Shown one piece after another: positions 8,363-18,300 of a DNA stretch of 64,000 bases. The stretch lies in contig CABIZV010000001.1 in NCBI GenBank assembly GCA_902363335.1, positions 558,001-622,000 on the forward strand, in the 5' to 3' direction. This stretch comes from Enterobacteriaceae bacterium (GTDB lineage: Bacteria; Pseudomonadota; Gammaproteobacteria; Enterobacterales; Enterobacteriaceae). A program made the translations under genes and the position numbers. The notes beneath the pieces were generated by a model, which was not told the DNA's origin, made no database searches, and saw nothing but the letters and a program-made list of their open reading frames with translations. Within the stretch, counting starts at the first letter, position 1, and every line of letters begins with the position of its first letter.

Positions 8363-8587
8363 AATCTATTTCCCCGTTAATTGCCTGAAAGCGTAAATTA
8401 AATTTAAACACAACCCCGCAGCCTTTGTCTTAAAAATAAAAATGAAACGCTATTTTTATTTTTAATGAACTACCCATTTCATTTTTCGAAGACCGTAAAT
8501 AGACCGTATCTAATTGTGCCTTTTTAGCCTAATCAGTAGTTTATGAATAAGAGGGGATCAATCCTAAAAAGTAAAAAAATAATTTGC

Positions 8588-8601
8588 TTACTCGATTCAC
8601 C
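8588..8601 (-). promoter_or_regulatory. Probable Cra (FruR) site upstream of ppsA
   Basis: Read on the minus strand this is GGTGAATCGAGTAA, close to the Cra consensus GCTGAATCGTTTCA. It lies about 90 bases before ppsA, a known Cra-activated gene in E. coli. The rest of the 8363-8691 gap is A+T-rich and must hold both divergent promoters. Confidence 0.5.
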
Positions 8602-8691
8602 GTTTTTTTCAGCCGTTTAAATATGCGAGGATATTTTAAGTAGTCAGTCGTTACTTATCACTGCTTCTTTAATCAAAAAAGGATTGTCTCG

Positions 8692-11070
8692 ATGTCCAAC
8701 AATGGCTCGTCACCGCTGGTGCTTTGGTATAACCAACTCGGCATGAATGATGTAGACAGAGTTGGAGGCAAAAATGCCTCCTTGGGTGAAATGATTACGA
8801 ATCTCTCCGGCATGGGCGTTAGCGTCCCTAACGGATTTGCCACTACCGCCGATGCGTTTAATCAGTTCCTCGACCAGAGCGGCGTGAACCAGCAGATTTA
8901 TCAACTGTTGGATGACACCGATATTGACGACGTTACCGCCCTGGCGAAAGCCGGCGCGCAGATTCGTCAGTGGATTATCGACACTCCTTTCCAGAGCGAA
9001 CTGGAACAGGCTATTCACGAAGCGTATGACCAGTTGGCTGCAGATAACGCCAATGCCTCTTTTGCCGTGCGTTCATCTGCCACCGCAGAAGATATGCCGG
9101 ACGCGTCTTTCGCCGGGCAGCAGGAGACCTTCCTCAACGTCCACGGCTTTGACGCCGTACTGGTGGCGGTGAAGCACGTGTTTGCCTCACTGTTCAACGA
9201 CCGCGCCATCTCCTATCGTGTTCACCAGGGTTACGACCATCGTGGCGTCGCGCTGTCCGCAGGCGTACAGCTGATGGTGCGCTCAGATCTGGCCTCCTCA
9301 GGCGTACTGTTCTCCATCGATACCGAATCCGGTTTCGACCAGGTGGTCTTTATCACCTCCGCGTGGGGTCTGGGTGAGATGGTAGTGCAGGGCGCGGTGA
9401 ACCCTGATGAGTTCTACGTGCACAAACCGACGCTGGCAGCCGGTCGTCCGTCTATCGTGCGCCGCACGATGGGATCGAAAAAGATTCGTATGGTCTATGC
9501 GCCGACGCAGGAGCATGGGAAGCAGGTACGTATCGAAGACGTGCCGCAAGCACAGCGCGATATCTTCTCGTTGACCGACGATGAAGTGCAGGAGCTGGCG
9601 AAGCAGGCCGTGCAGATTGAAAAACACTACGGTCGTCCGATGGACATCGAGTGGGCAAAAGACGGTCACACGGGCAAACTGTATATCGTTCAGGCGCGCC
9701 CGGAAACCGTGCGTTCCCGTGGGCAGGTCATGGAGCGTTACACGCTGCATTCCCAGGGACGAATTGTTTCTGAAGGTCGCGCCATCGGTCACCGCATCGG
9801 TGCCGGTAGCGTGAAGGTGATTCACGATATCAGTGAAATGAATCGTATCGAGCCGGGTGACGTTCTGGTCACCGATATGACCGACCCGGACTGGGAACCG
9901 ATCATGAAAAAAGCGGCGGCTATTGTCACCAACCGTGGCGGTCGAACTTGCCATGCGGCGATTATCGCGCGTGAGCTGGGCATCCCGGCCGTCGTGGGTT
10001 GTGGCGATGCCACCGAACGCATGAAAGATGACGAAAAAGTCACCGTTTCCTGTGCCGAAGGCGACACCGGCTACGTCTACGCCGACCTGCTGGACTTCAG
10101 CGTCAACAGCTCTACCGTGGATACCATGCCGGATCTGCCGCTGAAAATCATGATGAACGTCGGCAACCCTGACCGTGCATTTGACTTCGCCTGCCTGCCA
10201 AACGAAGGTGTTGGTCTGGCGCGTCTTGAATTCATCATCAACCGTATGATCGGCGTTCACCCGCGTGCGTTGCTGGAATTCGATGACCAGGAACCGAAGC
10301 TGCAAAACGAAATCCGCGAAATGATGAAAGGTTTTGATTCGCCAAAAGAGTTTTACGTTGGCCGTCTGACCGAAGGGATCGCAACGCTGGGTGCTGCATT
10401 CTATCCGAAACGCGTGATTGTTCGTCTGTCTGACTTTAAATCTAACGAGTACGCTAACCTGGTGGGCGGTACGCGCTACGAGCCGGAAGAAGAGAACCCA
10501 ATGCTGGGCTTCCGCGGTGCGGGGCGTTACGTTGCCGACAGCTTCCGCGATTGCTTTGCGCTGGAGTGCGATGCGGTAAAACGTGTTCGCAACGACATGG
10601 GGCTGACCAACGTTGAGATTATGGTGCCGTTTGTCCGCACCGTTGAGCAGGCGAAAGCGGTAGTGGATGAACTGGCGCGTCAGGGACTTAAGCGCGGCGA
10701 GAACGGGCTGAAGATCATCATGATGTGTGAAATTCCGTCCAATGCCCTGCTGGCGGAACAGTTCCTTGAACATTTCGACGGTTTCTCTATCGGTTCGAAC
10801 GACATGACGCAGCTGGCGCTGGGCCTTGACCGTGACTCCGGTGTCGTTTCGGCACTGTTTGACGAGCGTAACGAGGCGGTGAAAGCGCTGCTGTCGATGG
10901 CGATTCGCGCGGCGAAGAAACAGGGTAAATACGTGGGGATTTGTGGTCAGGGGCCGTCCGACCATGAAGATTTCGCGGCCTGGTTGATGGAAGAAGGGAT
11001 CGACAGTTTGTCTCTGAACCCGGACACCGTGGTGCAAACCTGGCTTAGCCTGGCTGAACTGAATAAATAA
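8692..11070 (+). CDS. ppsA: Phosphoenolpyruvate synthase
   Basis: A 792-residue enzyme, the family length. The N-terminal ATP-grasp domain has SFAVRSSATAEDMPDASFAGQQETFLN. The central swivelling domain has the phosphohistidine loop GGRTCHAAIIARELGIPAVVG. The C-terminal PEP/pyruvate barrel ends in FSIGSNDMTQLALGLDRDSG and CGQGPSDH. It converts pyruvate and ATP to phosphoenolpyruvate, AMP and phosphate for growth on three-carbon acids. PpsR, divergently encoded, controls its activity. A large antisense frame lies opposite it but is a codon-bias shadow. Confidence 0.97.
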   Translation: MSNNGSSPLVLWYNQLGMNDVDRVGGKNASLGEMITNLSGMGVSVPNGFATTADAFNQFLDQSGVNQQIYQLLDDTDIDDVTALAKAGAQIRQWIIDTPFQSELEQAIHEAYDQLAADNANASFAVRSSATAEDMPDASFAGQQETFLNVHGFDAVLVAVKHVFASLFNDRAISYRVHQGYDHRGVALSAGVQLMVRSDLASSGVLFSIDTESGFDQVVFITSAWGLGEMVVQGAVNPDEFYVHKPTLAAGRPSIVRRTMGSKKIRMVYAPTQEHGKQVRIEDVPQAQRDIFSLTDDEVQELAKQAVQIEKHYGRPMDIEWAKDGHTGKLYIVQARPETVRSRGQVMERYTLHSQGRIVSEGRAIGHRIGAGSVKVIHDISEMNRIEPGDVLVTDMTDPDWEPIMKKAAAIVTNRGGRTCHAAIIARELGIPAVVGCGDATERMKDDEKVTVSCAEGDTGYVYADLLDFSVNSSTVDTMPDLPLKIMMNVGNPDRAFDFACLPNEGVGLARLEFIINRMIGVHPRALLEFDDQEPKLQNEIREMMKGFDSPKEFYVGRLTEGIATLGAAFYPKRVIVRLSDFKSNEYANLVGGTRYEPEEENPMLGFRGAGRYVADSFRDCFALECDAVKRVRNDMGLTNVEIMVPFVRTVEQAKAVVDELARQGLKRGENGLKIIMMCEIPSNALLAEQFLEHFDGFSIGSNDMTQLALGLDRDSGVVSALFDERNEAVKALLSMAIRAAKKQGKYVGICGQGPSDHEDFAAWLMEEGIDSLSLNPDTVVQTWLSLAELNK

Positions 11071-11084
11071 TTTGTTCTCTTGTT

Positions 11085-11115
11085 AAAATCCCGGGCGCGT
11101 GTCCGGGATTTTTTT
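11085..11115 (+). terminator. Rho-independent terminator after ppsA
   Basis: AAAATCCCGG (11085-11094) pairs with CCGGGATTTT (11103-11112) and is followed by more T. It lies 15 bases after the ppsA stop. Confidence 0.9.
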
Positions 11116-11293
11116 GCCCATCCTGTGTTGCGGTCGATCACACTTCCGCAAAGAAACCAAAAATCATAAATCTGCTGGCAATTTCTACAATTGTTCCCCG
11201 CCCGTCACTTTTGAATACTGATTCGTAATTGCCACTACCCGTCTTCATAAATGAATGATTTCGGGGAGCTAACAGCGACTCAGGAGAACGGCT

Positions 11294-13663
11294 ATGACCC
11301 CGATTTACAAAGATCCCCAACGCCCGATTCACGAACGCGTAAGCGACTTATTGGCGCGAATGACGCCGGAAGAGAAATATGCCCAGATGCACGCCTGGTG
11401 GCTGGTGTTATCGGAAGATGGTCAGCATCGCGAACGCACGGACATGAGCGATGAATTTGCCGGCGTTAGCGAGCAGGCTGCGCTGAGTGAGCGGCTGAAA
11501 CTGGGCGTGGGGCAGATTACCCGCCCGCTGGGAACGCATATTGTTGAGGCAAAAACCGGTGTGCGAGCGGCTAATCGTCTGCAAAAAATGATGATGGAAG
11601 AGACACGTCTGGGTATTCCGGCGCTATTCCATGAGGAATGTCTGGTGGGGTTATTGTGCAAAGATGCGACGCTGTTTCCTTCGTCGCTGAACTACGGCTC
11701 CACCTGGGATCCTGAACTGGTGAAACGTGCGGCGCAGCAAATTGGTGAAGAAGCCCGTTCCACCGGCTGCAAGCAGGGGCTGGCTCCCGTACTGGATGTC
11801 TCTCGCGATGTGCGCTGGGGGCGTACCGAGGAGACGTTTGGCGAAGACCCGTGGCTGGTGGGGGTGATGGCTTGTGCGTATGTCGAAGGATTGCAGGGGG
11901 AGAAGCGCGATGTGCTAGCGACTCTTAAACATTACGTCGGACATTCCTTCAGCGAAGGTGCGCGCAACCATGCTCCGGTACATCTGGGTTTCCGGGAGCT
12001 GAATGATACTTTTCTGCTGCCGTTTGAAATGGCGGTAAAACGGGCAAATGCGGGTTCGGTCATGCCCGCCTACCACGACATTGATAATCAACCCGGACAC
12101 AGCGACAGCTTCTTATTGACCACGGTACTGCGTGAACGTTGGGGCTTTGATGGCATTGTGGTTGCAGATTACGGCGGCGTCAGCCTGCTGCATCAGCATC
12201 ATGGCGTTGCCCAGGATGCGGCGCAATCAGCGGCGCTGGCCTTTAACGCGGGTCTGGATGTGGAATTGCCTAAGGATGACTGCGCTCGACATCTTGCAGA
12301 AGCGGTTGAACGCGGCCTGATAACGACAGCGAAAATTGATGAAATTGTCGGACGCACGCTGACGGAGAAATTCCGCCTTGGGCTGTTTGAACATCCTTAT
12401 ATCGATGAAAATTCGATTTCCCTGCAATCCGATGCCACGCGTCAGGTTGCACGACAAGTGGCGACTCAATCGATAACACTGCTGGAGAATCGCGGTGCGC
12501 TGCCGCTCACCGGTAAACCCCGCGTGGCGCTGGTGGGGCCAACGGCCGACGATCCCCTGGCGCTGTTAAGCGGCTACAGCTTCCCGGTGCATCTGATCAT
12601 CAGCGATATGCTGGAAAAAACCACCCAGGTGACGACACCGCTTGCGGCCTTGCGTCATTATCTCGGCGATAACCAGGTTCGCTATGCTAAAGGTTGCCAT
12701 ATTATCGAACAGCGTATGGCAGGCGCGCCGGTGTTCCCGGGAGACAGTTCCGCTAAACCGATGCAGTGTTCACCGGTCTCCTGCGATCTCAACCTGATTC
12801 CAGACGCCGTGCGTGCTGCACAGGACAGCGACGTGGTTGTGGCCTGCGTGGGCGATCTTGCGGGTTTATTCCAGAGCGGCACCGTGGGTGAAGGTTCTGA
12901 TACCGACAGCCTCAATCTGCCGGGCGTTCAGCAGCAGCTTTTACAGGCGCTGGTGGAGACGGGGAAACCGGTGGTGGTCGTGATGACCGGCGGGCGTCCG
13001 TATAATTTACAAGGGCTTGAGTCTAAAGTCGCGGCGTTAATGCTGGCCTGGGCACCCGGTCAGGAAGGCGGTTGGGCGATTGCCGACGTATTAACCGGCC
13101 GTGCTGAACCTCAGGGCAGGCTGGTCGTCAGCGTACCGAAGAGCGCAGGGGCGATGCCGTTTTATTACAACCATAAGCTGAAAAGCGGCGGTACGCCGTT
13201 CGCTTTCCATTTCGGCGCGCTGTATCCGTTTGGCTACGGCAAAGGTTGGGGCGATTTTCGCTTTGATGCACCGCAGCTTGCGCAGACTCAGGTGGCTATC
13301 GACGGGGAAATTGGCGTGAGCGTAACGGTAACTAACGTCGGTGAGCGTAGCGGCAGTGAAGTTGTGCAGGTCTATGTCCGCGATAAAGTTGCCTCGATGG
13401 TGCGTCCGTTGCAGGAGCTAAAAGCCTTTAAACGCGTGACGTTGTCACCTGGCGAGCGGAAAACGCTAACCTTCACCCTGCCAGTCGATATGCTGAATTT
13501 CACCAGTTATGACGGGCAGCGCATCGTTGAGCCTGGAGAGTTTGAACTCCAGATAGGCCGTTCATCGGCAGATATTTGCGGTCGTGTTACGGTGTTGGTG
13601 ACCGGGGAAACCCGCACGTTGCCATCAGACTGGCGAATGATGAGTCACTGTGAAGTGAGTTAA
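11294..13663 (+). CDS. Glycoside hydrolase family 3 enzyme (beta-glucosidase/beta-xylosidase type)
   Basis: A 789-residue GH3 protein. The N-terminal barrel contains KHYVGHSFSEGARNHAPV and GFDGIVVADYGGVSLL, with Asp292 as the likely nucleophile. An alpha/beta sandwich follows, then a C-terminal fibronectin III-like domain (GSEVVQVYVRDKVASMVRPLQELKAFKRV). There is no signal peptide, unlike periplasmic BglX, so it is probably cytoplasmic. AGGAG lies 8 bases before the ATG. Substrate is not readable from sequence; a beta-glucoside or beta-xyloside is likely. No transporter or sugar regulator adjoins it. In E. coli nothing lies between ppsA and rprA, so this is an added gene. Confidence 0.85.
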   Translation: MTPIYKDPQRPIHERVSDLLARMTPEEKYAQMHAWWLVLSEDGQHRERTDMSDEFAGVSEQAALSERLKLGVGQITRPLGTHIVEAKTGVRAANRLQKMMMEETRLGIPALFHEECLVGLLCKDATLFPSSLNYGSTWDPELVKRAAQQIGEEARSTGCKQGLAPVLDVSRDVRWGRTEETFGEDPWLVGVMACAYVEGLQGEKRDVLATLKHYVGHSFSEGARNHAPVHLGFRELNDTFLLPFEMAVKRANAGSVMPAYHDIDNQPGHSDSFLLTTVLRERWGFDGIVVADYGGVSLLHQHHGVAQDAAQSAALAFNAGLDVELPKDDCARHLAEAVERGLITTAKIDEIVGRTLTEKFRLGLFEHPYIDENSISLQSDATRQVARQVATQSITLLENRGALPLTGKPRVALVGPTADDPLALLSGYSFPVHLIISDMLEKTTQVTTPLAALRHYLGDNQVRYAKGCHIIEQRMAGAPVFPGDSSAKPMQCSPVSCDLNLIPDAVRAAQDSDVVVACVGDLAGLFQSGTVGEGSDTDSLNLPGVQQQLLQALVETGKPVVVVMTGGRPYNLQGLESKVAALMLAWAPGQEGGWAIADVLTGRAEPQGRLVVSVPKSAGAMPFYYNHKLKSGGTPFAFHFGALYPFGYGKGWGDFRFDAPQLAQTQVAIDGEIGVSVTVTNVGERSGSEVVQVYVRDKVASMVRPLQELKAFKRVTLSPGERKTLTFTLPVDMLNFTSYDGQRIVEPGEFELQIGRSSADICGRVTVLVTGETRTLPSDWRMMSHCEVS

Positions 13664-13725
13664 CGGGAGAAAATTTCCGGTGATGATCGCTCGCACCCGT
13701 TCCCAAAGAGCGGCGTGCGATAGAC

Positions 13726-13822
13726 AAAAAAAAGCCCATCGTGGGAGATGGGCAAAGACTACACACAGCAATTCGGTGTTTCTCTCAGGGGATATATAAA
13801 TCAAGGGGTTGATTTACTACCT
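13726..13822 (-). ncRNA. rprA: RprA small regulatory RNA
   Basis: The minus strand from about 13822 to 13726 matches E. coli RprA as I remember it. The 5' part has the AAATCAAC/TTGATTTA stem-loop, then CCCCTGAG. The 3' part includes GAATTGCTGTGTGTAG and ends in the hairpin GCCCATC-TCCCAC-GATGGGC with eight U. RprA is an Hfq-dependent RNA that opens the rpoS leader for translation and also acts on csgD and ricI. The 5' end is approximate by a few bases. It lies downstream of ydiK as in E. coli. Confidence 0.9.
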
Positions 13823-13861
13823 TGTGACTAATAGTAGGCATGTGAGTTTTTTGCGTCGATC

Positions 13862-13871
13862 GGATTCATCC
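13862..13871 (-). promoter_or_regulatory. Probable RcsB box of rprA
   Basis: GGATTCATCC is a near-palindrome 40-49 bases before the RprA 5' end. RcsB activates rprA in E. coli from a site at about this position. The -10 element is probably TACTATTAG-like sequence near 13828-13836. Confidence 0.5.
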
Positions 13872-13969
13872 CAATAGTTAAATAAATGTGAATAATTTCC
13901 GAGGCATGACGTTATTTGAGAGCGGGATCGTGGGTGTGGCGTAAGGGAATGAACAGTTTTTCTTAACTA

Positions 13970-13991
13970 AAAGGCGGGGTAACCCGCCTTT
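13970..13991 (-). terminator. Rho-independent terminator after ydiK
   Basis: AAAGGCGGG (13970-13978) pairs with CCCGCCTTT (13983-13991) around GTAA, with T-rich sequence beyond on the minus strand. It separates ydiK from rprA on the same strand. Confidence 0.8.
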
Positions 13992-13998
13992 CGTTATC

Positions 13999-15120
13999 TT
14001 ACTGTTTCGGGTAGTTATTCTGCTCTAGCTCCGCAAGCTCTTCCAGAACCTGGTCCGGGTCGGTGGACGGCGGTGGAACCTCATGCAGCCAGGCATCAAA
14101 CAGACGCCAGGAGACGGCCAGTAAAACCGGGCCGATAAACAGACCAATCATGCCGAATGCCACCAGGCCCCCGATAACGCCGGAGAGGATAAGGATCATC
14201 GGTAGGTCGGCGCCCATACGAATTAACATTGGTCGAATCACGTTATCCATCGTACCGACAACCACGCTCCACACCAACAGCACCGTGCCCCAGGTGGTGT
14301 CTCCCGTCCAGTAGAGCCAGATAATGCAGGGAACCAATACGATAAGCGGCCCCAGCTGCACCAGACACGAGAAGATCATCACCACGGTCAACAGCGTTGC
14401 ATAAGGTACGCCTGAAATTCCCAGACCAATTCCGCCAAGCACGGCCTGCACAAGCGCCGTCACCACCACGCCCAGCGCCACAGCGCGAATCGCCTGGCCT
14501 GCTAGTAGCACCGCGGCATCACCGCGTTTCGCCGCCAGACGGGTGGCGAAGTAACGCATACCAAAAGCGACTTTCTCACCTTGCCAGTACAACAGGGCGC
14601 TAAAGAGCAGCATCAAGCCGCTGTGCAGCAGGAAACGCCCAACGTGTGCGGCCTGACCGACAAACCAGGTGGTCGTGGTGCCGAGGTAAGGACGAACTTT
14701 TGCCATTAATGCGCTGCCGCCCATGTCGAGCAGGCTGTGCCAGCCGCTATACAGCTTCGCGCCAATAAACGGAATTCCGTTCAGCCAACCAAAATCGGGC
14801 AGCGTGAGTGTTCCGCTGGTGATGGCGTGAATCAGCGGCGCGCTACCGTCCACAAGGCTATTGACCAGCAGGGCGATAGGAATAACGAACAGCAAAAAAA
14901 GCAGCAGCGTCATGACCAGCACGGCGAGAGAGCGGCGGCCAAAAAGAAGGCGCTGAAGTTTAATCAAAACCGGCCAGGTGGCAATAACGATTGTAGAGGC
15001 CCAGGCGAAGCCCAGAATAAACGGCTGAACAATCCATAAACAAGCGATGATCATCAGTGCAATAAACACCACTGATAGCAGTATTTGCGGAATATCCCGT
15101 GGCTTAAGAACCGTGTTCAT
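13999..15120 (-). CDS. ydiK: AI-2E family inner-membrane transporter YdiK
   Basis: A 373-residue multi-pass membrane protein of the AI-2E (UPF0118) family, near the 370 of E. coli YdiK. It has paired hydrophobic segments at both ends and the family signature LQLGPLIVLVPCIIWLYWTGD followed by GGLVAFGMIGLFIGPVLLAV. Family members include TqsA (autoinducer-2 exporter) and Na+/H+ antiporters; no substrate is established for YdiK. It is divergent from ydiJ. Confidence 0.85.
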   Translation of the reverse strand: MNTVLKPRDIPQILLSVVFIALMIIACLWIVQPFILGFAWASTIVIATWPVLIKLQRLLFGRRSLAVLVMTLLLFLLFVIPIALLVNSLVDGSAPLIHAITSGTLTLPDFGWLNGIPFIGAKLYSGWHSLLDMGGSALMAKVRPYLGTTTTWFVGQAAHVGRFLLHSGLMLLFSALLYWQGEKVAFGMRYFATRLAAKRGDAAVLLAGQAIRAVALGVVVTALVQAVLGGIGLGISGVPYATLLTVVMIFSCLVQLGPLIVLVPCIIWLYWTGDTTWGTVLLVWSVVVGTMDNVIRPMLIRMGADLPMILILSGVIGGLVAFGMIGLFIGPVLLAVSWRLFDAWLHEVPPPSTDPDQVLEELAELEQNNYPKQ

Positions 15121-15379
15121 AAATAAGCGTTACCTTCTGTTGCGCGCCAGAGCGTTGACGTCGCGAAAATCCGTTCATTGATAATAATATCAATAAATTC
15201 CCGCTGCTGATTCTGCGGCAAAATCTACCGGGCGCATAAGAAAAAAATGTGATAAAACGATAATGGCACGACGCAAACGATTAATCATTTATACACACTA
15301 TCTTTGCCGTTTGTCGTATCCATACGAGTCGGGAAGATTTTGTGCGTACAACACAACATTCAAGAAAGGGTCAAACCTA

Positions 15380-18300
15380 ATGATCCCACTGATTTCCCAG
15401 GCACCCGGCGAAATACCGCTGGTATTGAATTATTTAAAAGCACTGGAGCAACAAGGCTTTACCGGCGATACCGCAACGCGCTACGCCGACAGGCTGACGA
15501 TGGCGACGGATAACAGTATCTACCAGCTTCTTCCCGATGCGGTTGTTTTCCCGCGCTCAACGGCTGATGTGGCATTGCTGGCACGTATTGCGGCCGAAGA
15601 ACGTTTTCAATCCCTGATTTTTACGCCGCGCGGCGGCGGGACTGGCACCAATGGCCAGGCGTTGAATCAGGGCATTATTATTGATATGTCTCGCTATATG
15701 AATCGCATCATCGAAATTAACCCGGAAGAGGGTTGGGTGCGCGTAGAAGCGGGCGTTATCAAAGATCAGCTTAACCAGTATTTAAAACCCTACGGCTATT
15801 TTTTTGCCCCTGAACTGTCGACCAGTAATCGTGCGACGCTTGGGGGGATGATCAATACCGATGCCTCCGGGCAAGGTTCGCTGGTGTATGGTAAAACCTC
15901 AGACCACGTCCTGGGCGTACGCGCCGTCCTGATGGGGGGCGATATCCTCGATACCCAGCCGGTGCCTGTGACGCTGGCTGAGATGCTGGCCAAAGAGCAG
16001 TCGGCGGCGGGGCGAATTTACCGTACCGTTTTTGAACGCTGTCGTGATAATCGCCAGTTAATCATCGATAAATTCCCAAAACTTAACCGTTTCCTGACCG
16101 GTTATGACCTTCGCCATGTCTTTAACGACGAAATGACCGAGTTTGACCTCACGCGGATTCTGACCGGCTCCGAAGGGACGCTGGCCTTTATTACCGAGGC
16201 GCGCCTGGATATCACGCGTCTTCCGAAGGTACGTCGGTTGGTCAACATCAAATATGACTCCTTTGATTCCGCGCTACGCAATGCGCCGTTTATGGTTGAA
16301 GCCCGGGCCATGTCGGTTGAAACCGTCGATTCGAAGGTGCTGAATCTGGCGCGGGAAGACATTGTCTGGCATTCGGTCAGCGAATTGATTACCGATGTTG
16401 CCGATAAAGAGATGCTGGGGCTCAATATTGTCGAATTTGCCGGGGATGACGAGGCGCTGATTGAAAGTCAGGTTGCCGCGCTGTGCCAACGTCTTGATGA
16501 ACGGATAGCCCAGCAAGAAGGCGGGGTCATCGGCTGGCAGCGCTGCGATGCATTAGAGGGTATCGAACGTATTTACGCGATGCGGAAAAAAGCGGTGGGC
16601 CTGCTGGGCAATGCGAAAGGCGCGGCAAAACCGATTCCTTTCGCCGAAGATACCTGCGTGCCGCCGGAGCATCTGGCGGACTACATCGTGGAGTTCCGCG
16701 CGCTGCTTGATAGCCACGGTCTGAGCTACGGGATGTTTGGTCACGTTGACGCAGGCGTGCTGCACGTTCGTCCCGCGCTGGATATGTGCGACCCGCAACA
16801 GGAGATCCTGATGAAAAAGATCTCCGACGATGTGGTGGCGCTGACCGCTAAATACGGCGGCCTGCTGTGGGGAGAGCACGGCAAAGGTTTCCGCGCCGAG
16901 TATAGCCCGGCCTTCTTTGGTGAGCAGTTGTACAGTGAACTGCGCAAAGTGAAAGCGGCATTCGATCCGCACAACCGCCTTAATCCGGGGAAAATCTGTC
17001 CACCGGAAGGGATTGATGCACCGATGATGAAGGTTGATGCGGTGAAGCGCGGCACTTACGACCGGCAGATTCCGATTGCGGTACGCGCATCCTGGCGCGG
17101 CGCGATGGAGTGCAATGGCAACGGTTTGTGCTTTAACTTCGATGTAAACAGCCCGATGTGCCCGTCGATGAAGATCACCAACAACCGTATGCACTCCCCG
17201 AAAGGGCGTGCGACGCTGGTGCGTGAGTGGTTACGTTTGCTGGCCGACCGAGGCGTTTCACCTGAACAGCTGGAAAAAGAGTTGTCGGAAAAACGTCTTA
17301 GCCTGCGCGCGCTGGTCGAGCGCACGCGCAATAGCTGGCATGCCCGCAGAGGCGAATATGATTTCTCGCATGAAGTGAAAGAGGCGATGTCCGGCTGCCT
17401 GGCCTGCAAAGCCTGCTCTACCCAGTGCCCGATTAAAATCGATGTGCCGGAATTCCGTTCCCGCTTCTTACAGCTGTATCACACTCGTTATTTGCGGCCA
17501 GTACGCGACCATCTGGTGGCAACGGTCGAGAGCTATGCGCCATTGATGGCGCGTGCGCCGAAGACCTTTAACTTCTTCATGAGCCAGCCGTGGATGCGCA
17601 GGCTGTCAGAAAAGCATATTGGCATGGTTGATTTACCGATGCTGTCCGCGCCGTCGTTGCAAAAACAGATGGTGGCACACCGCTCGGCGAACCTCACGCT
17701 TGAACAACTGGAAACGCTGACGCCTGAGCAGAAGGCGCAGACCGTGCTGGTGGTACAAGATCCGTTTACCAGCTATTACGATGCGCAGGTGGTGGCAGAT
17801 TTTGTCCGTCTGATCGATAAACTGGGCTATCAGCCGGTGTTGTTACCGTTCTCACCGAATGGTAAGGCGCAGCATATCAAAGGCTTCGTCAATCGTTTTA
17901 CGAAAACAGCGCAAAAAACGTCAGATTATCTGAATCGGGTGGCAGCGTTGGGAATGCCGATGGTGGGCGTCGATCCGGCGCTGGTGCTATGTTATCGTGA
18001 TGAATATAAACAGGTTCTGGGCGATAAACGCGGCGATTTCAACGTGATGCTGGTTCATGAATGGTTGCCACAGGTCCTGGAAAGCTCAGCGTCTTCACAA
18101 GCTGCGGGCGAGCCGTGGTATCTGTTTGGTCACTGTACGGAAGTGACGGCACTGCCGACGGCGACAAAGCAGTGGACCGCTATTTTTGCAAGCTTTGGCG
18201 CAACGCTTGAGAACGTCAGCGTAGGCTGCTGCGGCATGGCGGGTACCTACGGTCACGAAGTGAAAAACCACGCACATTCGCTCGGCATCTATGAGCTTTC

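Noticed and set aside
9298..11037. A 579-codon open frame antisense to ppsA
   Set aside because: It is rich in His, Arg and Gln, has no recognisable domain, and mirrors the codon bias of a highly expressed gene. No ribosome site or promoter supports it.
15269..15284. PurR-like sequence ACGCAAACGATTAATC upstream of ydiJ
   Set aside because: Only the left half fits the PurR consensus; the right half does not. Too weak to call from sequence alone.
15263..15379. Longer ydiJ start at 15263
   Set aside because: It adds 39 residues absent from YdiJ; the ATG at 15380 gives exactly 1018 residues.
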